Origin: Candidatus Heimdallarchaeota archaeon LC_2
Lineage (GTDB): Archaea > Asgardarchaeota > Heimdallarchaeia > Heimdallarchaeales > Kariarchaeaceae
Reading direction: 5' to 3'
DNA: 32,720 nt
NCBI GenBank assembly: GCA_001940725.1
Contig: MDVR01000050.1
Span: 1-32,720 of the forward strand
Shown: in pieces, positions 9,346 through 17,170 of the stretch
How positions within the stretch are numbered: position 1 is the first letter of the stretch
How the letters are laid out: each line of letters begins with the position of its first letter
The notes under the pieces: model-generated
The model's input: the letters and a program-made list of their open reading frames with translations, nothing else
Databases searched by the model: none
Told to the model about the DNA's origin: nothing
Translations under genes and position numbers: made by a program

Positions 9346-9358
9346 TTTAATTTTTTAA
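9346..9358 (+). promoter_or_regulatory. TATA-like box of the amidohydrolase gene
   Basis: TTTAATTTTTTAA is centred 26 nt before the ATG at 9378. No Shine-Dalgarno sequence precedes the ATG, so the transcript is probably leaderless. Confidence 0.45.
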
Positions 9359-9377
9359 GTCATAATTTATTTGTCCA

Positions 9378-10298
9378 ATGTTGAATAGAATAGACGAATA
9401 CATTACTCCAAAAAAAATATATGATTCCCATTGTCATTTCTTTAGTTATCAAGGATTTGAGAAGAGAGCAAAGCGGATGGGATATGGCAGTTTGGAGAAA
9501 ATGGTAAAAGATATGGGTTCTCGTACCAATCAATCAGTTGAAATTCCAGATAAAAACATAGAAGTATTTCTCGCCAAATGGGTTGCAGAATTAAATAAGA
9601 ATAATGTTGATAAAGTAATGATGATGCCTGACTGGAATGATTTGAGATTTGTAGAAGTAGCAACGAAGAATTATCCCGATCGATTCATTCCATTTTTAAT
9701 GATTAATCCAAAAGAAGAAGGTGCTTTAGATTTAGTAAAGGAAGGATATTCAAAATATGGAATAAAGGGCTTCAAACTCTATCCTCCCTTAAATTATTAT
9801 CATGCATATGAGGAATTTCTGACACCGGTATACGAATTTGCTAACGATCATAGTTTCTTAATCACTTACCACATGGGGATTTCAATTGGATCTATGGCTG
9901 ATATGCGTTATATGAACCCAGCTGATGTAAGTCCAATTGCTCGGGATTATACAAAAACAAACTTCTTATTTGCTCATTTTGCAACTGGTTATCTTCAAGA
10001 ATTATTATTTTTAATGTACCACGTGAATAATGTGTTTGCTGAAACTTCAAGTTCTAACAGATGGATGGATTATATGCCATATGATATTAATTTACGACAA
10101 GTCTTCGAAAGAGTCGTAAAATCATCGGATACAGACCATATCATATTTGGAACTGATTCAACATCATTTCCGCGGGGTTGGAGATCTTCAATATATCAAA
10201 CCCAGCTAGCCGTCTGTAATGATATTGGATTTAATCAGTCTGAGATCGACCAAATATTTTACAAGAACCTTGAAAATTTAGTTTCTAAAGTTAAGTGA
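9378..10298 (+). CDS. metal-dependent amidohydrolase (amidohydrolase-2 type TIM barrel)
   Basis: A 306-residue cytosolic enzyme of the amidohydrolase superfamily. It shows the H-x-H metal motif after the first strand (D16-S-H18-C-H20), a Lys in GFKLYPP (K133), His in ITYHMG (H165), His in LFAHFATG (H200) and the closing Asp in FGTDS (D260). This arrangement matches the PF04909 group, which includes hydrolases and non-oxidative decarboxylases acting on small carbonyl or aromatic acids. The substrate cannot be read from the sequence. It is a single gene with its own TATA-like box. The 3' neighbour converges on it with a 23-nt gap. Confidence 0.85.
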   Translation: MLNRIDEYITPKKIYDSHCHFFSYQGFEKRAKRMGYGSLEKMVKDMGSRTNQSVEIPDKNIEVFLAKWVAELNKNNVDKVMMMPDWNDLRFVEVATKNYPDRFIPFLMINPKEEGALDLVKEGYSKYGIKGFKLYPPLNYYHAYEEFLTPVYEFANDHSFLITYHMGISIGSMADMRYMNPADVSPIARDYTKTNFLFAHFATGYLQELLFLMYHVNNVFAETSSSNRWMDYMPYDINLRQVFERVVKSSDTDHIIFGTDSTSFPRGWRSSIYQTQLAVCNDIGFNQSEIDQIFYKNLENLVSKVK

Positions 10299-10321
10299 GA
10301 TTATAATTTTGGAATGATAAT

Positions 10322-10555
10322 TTACATTATAAATTGAAATGGGTCATTACCTAATTCTTCTTTTTCTGTATAGAATGAAGTTAGTGTTAAAGTTCTAAAA
10401 GCACCATACTTTTTTCTAAGAGTAAATACTATGTCTTTTCCTAGAGTTTCCAAGTTATCTACGCTGATTTTGAGTAAATAATCATATTCTCCAGAAACTG
10501 AATGAATTTCTGAAACTTGTGGGATTTTAGATAACTCCTTACTTAATTCATCCAT
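10322..10555 (-). CDS. stand-alone RAM (Lrp/AsnC C-terminal) domain protein, short at the N-terminus
   Basis: A 77-residue protein whose body matches the ligand-binding RAM/AsnC-type domain of Lrp regulators: a helix (SKELSKIPQV), the hallmark VSGEYDYLLKI, a second helix and a closing strand (TLTLTSFYTEK). No DNA-binding helix-turn-helix is present. Stand-alone RAM proteins bind amino acids or modulate full-length Lrp proteins. From the ATG at 10555 the domain lacks most of the usual first strand. The frame upstream is open for 14 codons to a stop at 10598-10600 and has no ATG, GTG or TTG, so the protein is either naturally short or 5'-truncated. It lies 88 nt after the hydrogenase operon on the same strand and could be read through from it. 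Confidence 0.7.
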   Translation of the reverse strand: MDELSKELSKIPQVSEIHSVSGEYDYLLKISVDNLETLGKDIVFTLRKKYGAFRTLTLTSFYTEKEELGNDPFQFIM

Positions 10556-10643
10556 GGTCCCATATTTTTTGTATTGTTTTTCTGATATTGTGATTGGTTA
10601 TTGTTAAATTCACTTACTAATGTATGTTAATCTTTGTTGCATC

Positions 10644-11006
10644 TTAATTTCTCGATAAGGGAATTACTTTGATTTCATTACCCCCAACTTTCTTTGTTTG
10701 CAAAGATTCGCAAACTAAACACATAACCATCGGAGCTAAGTGTAAATCGTGATCTTCAATAATTTTATAATGAGAACCAAAGTATTCACAATTATAACAC
10801 TTTATATTTCCTTTATTTTTTGAAATTTTTATCGTTTTCAAAGTCTCCAAATCAAAAATATCTGGCTTCAAATTATTCAAATATTTCAAAATAGTTTTTT
10901 CATTTAGATTGGTGAAATTTCCAATTTGAAGTTCAATCTCGGCATTTTGGTTGATTAATTTTTCAAGTTCATCAACAACTGGTAGGATTAAGGTTTTATC
11001 ATGCAT
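10644..11006 (-). CDS. hypA: divergent HypA-like nickel insertion protein
   Basis: A 120-residue protein, last in the group 4 hydrogenase operon. HypA proteins carry nickel to [NiFe] hydrogenase precursors together with the GTPase HypB. The N-terminus is Met-His-Asp, close to the usual nickel-binding Met-His-Glu. A zinc site is formed by C70-x2-C73 and C96-x2-C99, with a longer loop than usual between the pairs. The rest is clearly more diverged than the second hypA at 27168. The start overlaps the end of the maturation protease gene by 8 nt, so the two are probably translated together. Both would serve the large subunit encoded further upstream. HypB is not in this operon but is at 27546-28439. 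Confidence 0.75.
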   Translation of the reverse strand: MHDKTLILPVVDELEKLINQNAEIELQIGNFTNLNEKTILKYLNNLKPDIFDLETLKTIKISKNKGNIKCYNCEYFGSHYKIIEDHDLHLAPMVMCLVCESLQTKKVGGNEIKVIPLSRN

Positions 11007-11526
11007 TTAGAAGCATCTTCTTTATGGATGAGATTATTGTTTCAGATGATTTTATTACAATCTCAGATATATCATCTGCAAGTTCCATTTCCTCGACATT
11101 GATTCCCAAGACTAAGTAGTCCAGGGTTTTATTTAATTCTTTGTTAAGAAAATCTAATATCACACTATAATTTTGATAATGTGTAGTGAAAGATTCCAGC
11201 TCCAATATCTTATTGGGATTTATTATTACAATATCCCCCAGAATAAAATTTGGATGATAGACAGCATCGATAAATAAGACAAAATCAGGATTAAATTTAA
11301 CAATTTTGCCTAAATAATTAGCTGGTGAATTGTAACAAGATAATATATTTATTGAATTCTTTTTTTGGCTACCCTTTAATTTCTCTGTGATATACACTCC
11401 CGCTCCATCATCGCCTTTAATGGGATTCCCAAGACCAATAATAATCACTTTTTTAAAATTCACCAAGATAGATATTAATTTACTATCGAGGTGATTTAAA
11501 TTAGTCTCAGGCATCGGTGTTTTCAC
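10999..11526 (-). CDS. [NiFe] hydrogenase maturation protease (HycI/HyaD family)
   Basis: A 175-residue endopeptidase that would trim the C-terminal tail of a hydrogenase large subunit after nickel insertion. It has the family opening GLGNPIKGDDGAG (residues 31-43), an Asp in FIDAVYHP (D87) and a His in TTHYQNYS (H116), which fit the three nickel-sensing positions of the family (E16, D62 and H93 in E. coli HybD). The HycE-like large subunit of this operon ends with 38 residues after the DPCxxC motif, a tail of the kind HycI removes, so the pair fits. The start is GTG at 11526, six bases after the nuoN-like stop; an in-frame ATG at 11514 is an alternative. About 25 residues precede the core. 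Confidence 0.88.
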   Translation of the reverse strand: MKTPMPETNLNHLDSKLISILVNFKKVIIIGLGNPIKGDDGAGVYITEKLKGSQKKNSINILSCYNSPANYLGKIVKFNPDFVLFIDAVYHPNFILGDIVIINPNKILELESFTTHYQNYSVILDFLNKELNKTLDYLVLGINVEEMELADDISEIVIKSSETIISSIKKMLLNA

Positions 11527-11532
11527 TTGTTA

Positions 11533-12987
11533 CTAGGGTAATTTCACAGAAATCCTAGAAAGAACTTCATCTGGGAATAATCCTATAAACAGTAGAGACA
11601 GCGTTAATATTATTAGCACTCCTTTGATTATATTGTCATTCAATTTTGAAAGTGGTTTGATTTTTGTCTCCTCGTTTGGTTCATCAAATATTAGATATTT
11701 CATAAGCCACAGGTATCCTATAAATGCTAAAAATCCATTTATTATCAAAATTAAAACAAAAACTTCATTTACTGAATTACTGAACAATTCCATCTGATCT
11801 ATCTTCTGATAAAATAGTAACAAAATAAGTAGTTTTGAAACAAATCCGCCGGTACCTGGTAAACCACCAAGCGACATTAACGCAATAAATATTATTACTC
11901 CAATTGACTTATATTTTCTTCCTATACCTCTCAAATCTCTTAAGTCCCTAGATCCTGTTAACATTAAGAAATAACCTGTTATCAAAAATAATAGGGTTTT
12001 AGCTATTCCATGAGTGAAAATATGCAATAATAATATCATTGAACCATCTCCTAAGGCAAATGGTGTAATCACCATCAAATAACTTAGGTGAACGATTGTT
12101 GAATATGCAAGAATTCTTTTGATGTCTTTACTGTCATCTCTAAGGAACTGAACAATTATCAATAAATTGGCTTCAGTCATCGTAATAGTTGCAATAATCA
12201 CTATGACTTGGGCACTCAAAATTTCTGTTGTCGAATTAGTCATTAATTGATAGGTTATATACATTCCATATATACCCGCATTAACCATTATCCCTGAAAG
12301 TACAGCACTAACGGGTGCAGGCGCAGCTGGGTGTGCATCGGGTAACCATTGGTTCAGAAATATCATCCCAGCAGTTACTCCAAATCCTAATATAAGGAAA
12401 GTAAATCCTAATTTACCTAATAATTCATCAGTAATGGCTGTACTCGAAATATTGGAATAGCTTAAGTCGGTAGATATGCCTGATAATAATCCTATCCCAA
12501 ATAATATATTCAAAGAGCCAACAGTACTAATAACCAAATACTTGAATCCCGCTTCCAGCGATTCTTCTGTCTTGGGAAACAGAACTAGTAAATATCCTGT
12601 GAGCACCATCAATTCCCATGATATGAAGAGTAAAAATAAATGACTGACTGTAAAGATTAGAATGATCCCTAAATTCATTGAATAAAACAAAGCGAAATAA
12701 GTTGATTGATCCTTCTCTCTTATGTAGAATATGCTAAAAATTCCAATAAGAATAAGAAGAGCTTGTATGAATATTACGATACTAATTGTAAAACCATGTA
12801 GAATGAAATTGTCAGTTATTTTGTATCCATTTGTCAGATCGGTGAAATCATTATAGATTATTATCATTACCACCAACTCAGTAACTAGGATTGGCAAATA
12901 CAGTAAAGTTGATATTAATTTATTGCTTTTTTTTGCAAATATTGCCATTGTAGCAGCAATGAATATTCCGATAACTGGGAGCATCAA
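11533..12987 (-). CDS. NuoN/MrpD-like antiporter subunit of the group 4 hydrogenase
   Basis: A 484-residue membrane protein of the Mrp-antiporter/complex I family (about 14 helices), one of two such subunits in this operon. Family signatures present: ISWELM (E125), WLPDAHPAAPAPVSA (about 214-228), RILAYST and HGIAKTLLF (K330). Two lysines that normally line the proton half-channels appear replaced: the GFGVK position is Thr205 and the SGxMVK position is Asn236. The Glu and the later Lys remain. The start is uncertain. TTG at 12987 and ATG at 12984 lack a nearby ribosome binding site, while GGAGGT (13020-13025) points to an ATA codon at 13009-13011 that would add eight residues resembling a normal family N-terminus. 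Confidence 0.9.
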   Translation of the reverse strand: MMLPVIGIFIAATMAIFAKKSNKLISTLLYLPILVTELVVMIIIYNDFTDLTNGYKITDNFILHGFTISIVIFIQALLILIGIFSIFYIREKDQSTYFALFYSMNLGIILIFTVSHLFLLFISWELMVLTGYLLVLFPKTEESLEAGFKYLVISTVGSLNILFGIGLLSGISTDLSYSNISSTAITDELLGKLGFTFLILGFGVTAGMIFLNQWLPDAHPAAPAPVSAVLSGIMVNAGIYGMYITYQLMTNSTTEILSAQVIVIIATITMTEANLLIIVQFLRDDSKDIKRILAYSTIVHLSYLMVITPFALGDGSMILLLHIFTHGIAKTLLFLITGYFLMLTGSRDLRDLRGIGRKYKSIGVIIFIALMSLGGLPGTGGFVSKLLILLLFYQKIDQMELFSNSVNEVFVLILIINGFLAFIGYLWLMKYLIFDEPNEETKIKPLSKLNDNIIKGVLIILTLSLLFIGLFPDEVLSRISVKLP

Positions 12988-13007
12988 GTAAAGAATATTA
13001 ACTAGGT

Positions 13008-14888
13008 CTATAAGTCAACACCTCCTATAATTGTACCTATCACCGTGATAGTTACAATTCCTATTAACCCGATAGTCCAATTAAGATCACCAGTATGCAA
13101 TCTTCGGATCTTATATACCCATGATTTTGTGAATATCCATCCAAGCTGCCATATATCATCAAGGTAAAATCCTTCGGCAGAAATTGTTGTTATCCATTTA
13201 ATTAACCAAAATGATTGGATTCTTGTAATACTGGTTTGATAATTCAGTAATGAGTAAAAGGATAAGGCTAAAGCTGAAATAATTATCAAAGCATTTAGAA
13301 TTGAATGCGAAACAAATAATCCTAATCCTTCAGTTTCAACACCACCATGAACTTCTTCAAAATAATCAAACAATTTGAATCCAAAAAGTCCACCAATAAC
13401 TGCGAAGACACTCAAGACCGCAATAACCCCCTTCATGAATATACTCTGATCGTCTTTTGTCGTTTCTTCTTGCTCACTGTCTGCAAAAATTAAATAATAA
13501 ATAAATCTTGCACAGTATAGAGCTGTAATTATCGCGGTTAGTAGAGCTAGGACATAGGCTGTTTTACCAATACTCGAATCATGTTCAAATCCTAGTTCGT
13601 AGCTAACTGAAATTATCGACTCTTTACTGAAGAAACCCATAAATGGGGGGATACCTGATAAAGCAAGAGATCCTGAAATTATTCCAGCTGCTAATATCGG
13701 GTTTTTGTCCCAATGAGCCACTCCTTTCAATGAAGTTATCTTTTTATCATGATAGATATGTATAATATATCCCGCAGATAAAAATAATAATGATTTGAAT
13801 ATAGCATGAGATAAGAGATGGAATTGTGCATAATTAAAAGCTTGAATTGATAATTCTTGTTCATCTTCAAGGGCTGCGAACGCGATGCCTAATGACATAA
13901 ACATGTAAGCGAGTTGAGAAACCGTAGAATAAGCAAGTATTCTCTTGATCCCAACACTAGTTAATGCTGATAACGCAGTTATTAATGCAGTCCCACCTGC
14001 GATTACAATGATAAACCAGTAAAATCCTTCTGAAGGTTTAATATTGACAACTAGATATACCCTAGAAACTAAGTATACACCTGCTTTAACCATCGTGGCT
14101 GCATGTATAAGCGCTGAAACTGTGGTTGGACCCTGCATAGCATCTATATCAACTCTGTCCGGGCTACTTAGCCAAGGAATAAATGGAAATTGAGCACTTT
14201 TACCAAAAGCAGCCACCACAAGCCCTATCGCAATAAGATTGTTTGCAGTACTTGGATTTGCGTTTTTAATAATCGCAAAATCAAATGAACCATATTCTTT
14301 GTACATGACTACAATTGCAAGGAAAAAGCCAGAATCAGCAAGATTCGTAAATAAGAATGCTTTGATTCCTGATAATCGAGCCTTTAACCCATCTTCACCA
14401 GGTTTATATGAAAAATGCCCAATTAACATGAATGAACATAGTCCAACTAATTCCCAACCAAAAAATAGAAGAAGGAAATCACCTGCAAGTACTAACATAT
14501 TCATTGATCCGATAAATAGTTGAATAAAGAACCAATATTGTAATTTTGATTTATCTTCACTCATATACTCTAATGAGAATGCCGCAATCAAGAGGCCAAG
14601 AAAACTCGCAACAAATGCCATGAATATACTCAGAGGATCAGCATTTATTGATAATTCTATATTTGCCAATGATTTGAATTCTATCCAGGTAGTACTATTG
14701 TGATAAGTGTTCCAATCTCCTGAAAGATTTTGAATAAATGCGATCGATGCAGATATTCCTGATACCAATAAGACTAAGACACTCGTTACAGGAACTAACG
14801 ATGCCTTGATTTTATTTATTATTGGTGTTATTAAACATCCAATAAATGGGGGGAGTAGTATTAACCAAACTAATATTTCTTCTGACAT
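13008..14888 (-). CDS. nuoL: NuoL-like antiporter subunit of the group 4 hydrogenase
   Basis: A 626-residue membrane protein, the second antiporter-like subunit. Ion-path residues are retained: FFGWELVG (E146), AAFGKSAQ (K230) and ATMVKAG (K268), followed by RILAYSTVSQLAYM. Between PWL and AMQGPTTVSAL there is a short insertion (about 241-249, SSPDRVDID) in the loop where most homologues read WLPDAM-GP. The length matches NuoL with its C-terminal lateral helix and last anchor helix, whereas a MrpD-type subunit would be about 490-510 residues. That suggests a lateral helix lies along the membrane arm, although only one other antiporter subunit is present. GAGGT ahead of the ATG overlaps the end of nuoK. 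The gap to nuoK is 1 nt. Confidence 0.93.
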   Translation of the reverse strand: MSEEILVWLILLPPFIGCLITPIINKIKASLVPVTSVLVLLVSGISASIAFIQNLSGDWNTYHNSTTWIEFKSLANIELSINADPLSIFMAFVASFLGLLIAAFSLEYMSEDKSKLQYWFFIQLFIGSMNMLVLAGDFLLLFFGWELVGLCSFMLIGHFSYKPGEDGLKARLSGIKAFLFTNLADSGFFLAIVVMYKEYGSFDFAIIKNANPSTANNLIAIGLVVAAFGKSAQFPFIPWLSSPDRVDIDAMQGPTTVSALIHAATMVKAGVYLVSRVYLVVNIKPSEGFYWFIIVIAGGTALITALSALTSVGIKRILAYSTVSQLAYMFMSLGIAFAALEDEQELSIQAFNYAQFHLLSHAIFKSLLFLSAGYIIHIYHDKKITSLKGVAHWDKNPILAAGIISGSLALSGIPPFMGFFSKESIISVSYELGFEHDSSIGKTAYVLALLTAIITALYCARFIYYLIFADSEQEETTKDDQSIFMKGVIAVLSVFAVIGGLFGFKLFDYFEEVHGGVETEGLGLFVSHSILNALIIISALALSFYSLLNYQTSITRIQSFWLIKWITTISAEGFYLDDIWQLGWIFTKSWVYKIRRLHTGDLNWTIGLIGIVTITVIGTIIGGVDL

Positions 14889-14889
14889 T

Positions 14890-15201
14890 TTACCACCTCA
14901 ATTTGTTTAATTTGCTCACATCAACGGTGTCAAATCTTTTCTGTATAATCAATGCAATTGCCAAAGCAAGTCCAATTATTGTTCCTCCTATCGATAGCGA
15001 TAGAATAGCGTAACTCTGTGCTAAAGGATCGTACTTATCTTCTCTCAAATAACCAAATGCTACGAATAGTATATTGGATGCAATTAACATCAGTTCGATT
15101 GCTATTATTATTTTAACAGCATCAGATTTTGTCATTAAGCCATAGAATCCAATAACGTAGAGAAGGAAGCTTAATGATATTAAGATATTCAGTTCACTCA
15201 T
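14890..15201 (-). CDS. nuoK: NuoK-like membrane subunit
   Basis: A 103-residue protein with three transmembrane helices, the NuoK/MrpC family size. The first conserved membrane glutamate is kept (E36 in IAIELMLIA). The second (E72 in E. coli NuoK, in the segment before IGLAL) is replaced: the aligned position in SIGGTIIGLAL is Gly73. MrpC-type proteins also lack this second Glu, so the protein is intermediate between NuoK and MrpC. The start overlaps the previous gene by 8 nt, and its ribosome binding site GGAGG lies inside that gene. Confidence 0.88.
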   Translation of the reverse strand: MSELNILISLSFLLYVIGFYGLMTKSDAVKIIIAIELMLIASNILFVAFGYLREDKYDPLAQSYAILSLSIGGTIIGLALAIALIIQKRFDTVDVSKLNKLRW

Positions 15202-15478
15202 CAGCTTTTCCTCCGTTGGTTAAATGGATTACTCCAAATATTGTTACCATTAAGGCCAGCCCAACAATTAATGTTGTTAAATGGATTGAAATCTTTTGAG
15301 TCCCAATCTCGATATCTGTCCAAAGTGGAAGAAGCGAATCAATTGAATTTTCTTCATTTATTTCTCGTGGATTATCAGCTAACGTTATATCACTCATAGC
15401 CATTAATTGAATGAATATGATAAAAAATATAATAAAAATTAATCCTAATCCACTTTGTTGCTTATAATTATTACGCAT
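15194..15478 (-). CDS. membrane subunit corresponding to the C-terminal part of NuoJ
   Basis: A 94-residue protein with two hydrophobic segments (about 10-30 and 65-87) separated by a polar acidic loop. Position and topology match the second half of NuoJ: it sits between the NuoJ N-terminal-like gene and nuoK, and the last segment (LTTLIVGLALMVTIFG) resembles the last helix of NuoJ. Split NuoJ genes also occur in Mrp-type and Fpo-type complexes. Sequence similarity alone is weak; the assignment rests on position. It overlaps both neighbours by 8 nt. Confidence 0.7.
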   Translation of the reverse strand: MRNNYKQQSGLGLIFIIFFIIFIQLMAMSDITLADNPREINEENSIDSLLPLWTDIEIGTQKISIHLTTLIVGLALMVTIFGVIHLTNGGKADE

Positions 15479-15767
15479 CTTGTGCTACCTCCTTTGAAAC
15501 ATCAACTTGAGCAACTTCAATTGTAGCAGCTACCACATCTTCTGGAAGAAAGTGTGCTAAAGCCGCGAATAAAACAGTCATAACACCTGAATATACAAGA
15601 AAATGGAAAACTGCAACATATACTGCGCCTAAATAAAGAAAAATACACCCAGCTGATATAGTAGCTAATCCTAAAGATATAACCGAATGTAGCCTATCCT
15701 CAGCTTCTAGAGAATAATATGAAAATAGTATTGTAATTATGCTTAAAATAAAAATTATCTCAATCAT
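15471..15767 (-). CDS. nuoJ: membrane subunit corresponding to the N-terminal part of NuoJ
   Basis: A 98-residue protein with three hydrophobic helices. The third (LVYSGVMTVLFAAL) matches the NuoJ hallmark VYxGAVMVLFLF, the flexible helix close to the quinone or ion path in complex I. The C-terminal 20 residues are soluble. The last codons include a GGAGGT that serves as ribosome binding site for the next gene. The usual single NuoJ of about 160-180 residues is here two genes overlapping by 8 nt, and no frameshift is needed to explain it because both halves have proper start signals. Confidence 0.82.
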   Translation of the reverse strand: MIEIIFILSIITILFSYYSLEAEDRLHSVISLGLATISAGCIFLYLGAVYVAVFHFLVYSGVMTVLFAALAHFLPEDVVAATIEVAQVDVSKEVAQDA

Positions 15768-15769
15768 GG

Positions 15770-16162
15770 CTAAACCTCTTTCTTAATCTTCTTTTTCTTA
15801 CGAACGACATCCACAGTTTTCAGTTCTTCCTTCTTCAAAGCAGAAGTCATCCACTGATCAGAGAGAGCAATTGCATGAAATCGACATATATCTTCACACT
15901 CTTTACAATAACAACATTTTCCCAAATCGATTCCAAATTGGAAATCAGATTCAGACTGTTTATTAATTGTAATTGCCCCCGTGGGACATACTCTTTCGCA
16001 TTTCAGACAAACAGTACAATTTTCTGGTATTAATATTGGTTTGCCCCTGAATGTATGGTATATTGGTACATGTTCACTTGGAAACATTACGGTGTTGGGT
16101 TTTCTAAATAAATTTGTGATAGCTTCTTTAGAAGCTGTTAGATATTCTTTCATTGATAACAT
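15770..16162 (-). CDS. nuoI: NuoI/HycF-like 2x[4Fe-4S] ferredoxin subunit
   Basis: A 130-residue iron-sulfur protein on the connecting arm, passing electrons between ferredoxin and the hydrogenase small subunit. It has two cluster motifs: C49-x2-C52-x2-C55-x3-C59-Pro and C83-x2-C86-x2-C89-x3-C93, the second followed by Arg instead of the usual Pro. The N-terminal 30 residues are amphipathic as in NuoI. GGAGGT six bases before the ATG overlaps the end of nuoH. It is the only ferredoxin-like subunit here: no nuoE, F or G genes are near, so NADH is an unlikely donor. Confidence 0.92.
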   Translation of the reverse strand: MLSMKEYLTASKEAITNLFRKPNTVMFPSEHVPIYHTFRGKPILIPENCTVCLKCERVCPTGAITINKQSESDFQFGIDLGKCCYCKECEDICRFHAIALSDQWMTSALKKEELKTVDVVRKKKKIKKEV

Positions 16163-16164
16163 TG

Positions 16165-17166
16165 TTAGACCTCCAGATAAATTGCAAAGATTATTGCAAA
16201 TAGATTGATTATACTAATTGGTAGTATATATCGCCACAAGAATTCAGTACTTTGGTCGACTCTGAGTCTTGAAAGTACAGTTTTCAAATATGCAATTATG
16301 AAAATGATGACAACTAATTCCATAAGAAATAGAACGAACGATAAGCCACTAGAAATAATAATTTCATAAGTAGCATCTCCAGCATCAATTATTTCTTTAG
16401 GACCTCCAAAGAAAATTGTAGCAGAAAGTGCAGCTAAATTGAAAACATTGATTGCATCTGCCAAAACCGTCATTGCAAGATCACTTCCAGTTAATTCAGT
16501 TTTCCAACCGGCAACAATCTCAGTTTCAGCATGAGCCGCCGAAAATGGATTGAGTTCTAATGCACCTAGGGTGCATATTAAAACAGTAGAAATTAGACTT
16601 ATCCAGATTAAGATATAGAAAATAATTCCCAAATCTGAAGACTCATCATTTAAGACAGACGCCATATCCATTTTTGAAATTTGCATAGATTTAGTTAGTA
16701 TTGAGATCCCTGCTATTGAGATCGCAATTGGAATTTCAAATGAAATTTCAGTCAATAGAGCTCTTCCTGATCCACTAAGTGAATAAGGATTTCTACTAGC
16801 CCAACCTATGAAATATACAGATGAGCCGTGTAAGGCAAGAAGAAATAAGAAAATGTATATGTCTCCTTCAAAACTAATTAACCCTTCTTCCTTGTATATA
16901 GGGATAAAAAAGGACATTAATATTGCCAATATTACCTGCAACCTTGGCAAGTAATGAATGAAGTTCTTGGAAGTTTCATAAGCATAAACTCTCTCTTTTG
17001 CCATGATTTTGGCGAAATCAAACAAAGGTTGATTGAATGGAGGGCCTACTCGATTTTCCATTCTCGCTGTTAATTTTCTTAACAACCATACTGAGGTTAA
17101 GCCTGCATATACAACAAATATGATTCCTGGAAACAAGAAAAATTTACTAAAAGATAATGCGAACAC
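16165..17166 (-). CDS. nuoH: NuoH/HycD-like membrane subunit
   Basis: A 333-residue protein with about eight transmembrane helices that anchors the hydrogenase module to the membrane arm. Family motifs: RMENRVGPPFNQPLFD with the following KIMAKE near the N-terminus, FEIPIAIS, and the acidic loop ELNPFSAAHAETEIVAG leading to TELTG. In complex I this loop lines the quinone cavity and the start of the proton path. GTG at 17166 is chosen as the start because GAGGTG lies seven bases upstream and the next residues (FALSFSKFF) begin the first helix. A TTG at 17181 would lie inside the end of the previous gene. The ribosome binding site doubles as the last codons (Glu-Val) of the nuoCD-like gene. Confidence 0.92.
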   Translation of the reverse strand: MFALSFSKFFLFPGIIFVVYAGLTSVWLLRKLTARMENRVGPPFNQPLFDFAKIMAKERVYAYETSKNFIHYLPRLQVILAILMSFFIPIYKEEGLISFEGDIYIFLFLLALHGSSVYFIGWASRNPYSLSGSGRALLTEISFEIPIAISIAGISILTKSMQISKMDMASVLNDESSDLGIIFYILIWISLISTVLICTLGALELNPFSAAHAETEIVAGWKTELTGSDLAMTVLADAINVFNLAALSATIFFGGPKEIIDAGDATYEIIISSGLSFVLFLMELVVIIFIIAYLKTVLSRLRVDQSTEFLWRYILPISIINLFAIIFAIYLEV

Positions 17167-17170
17167 TGTA

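Noticed and set aside
14239..14523. Long open frames opposite nuoL, nuoCD, hypCB and mvhA
   Set aside because: They are antisense shadows of strongly supported genes and carry no start signals or recognisable domains.
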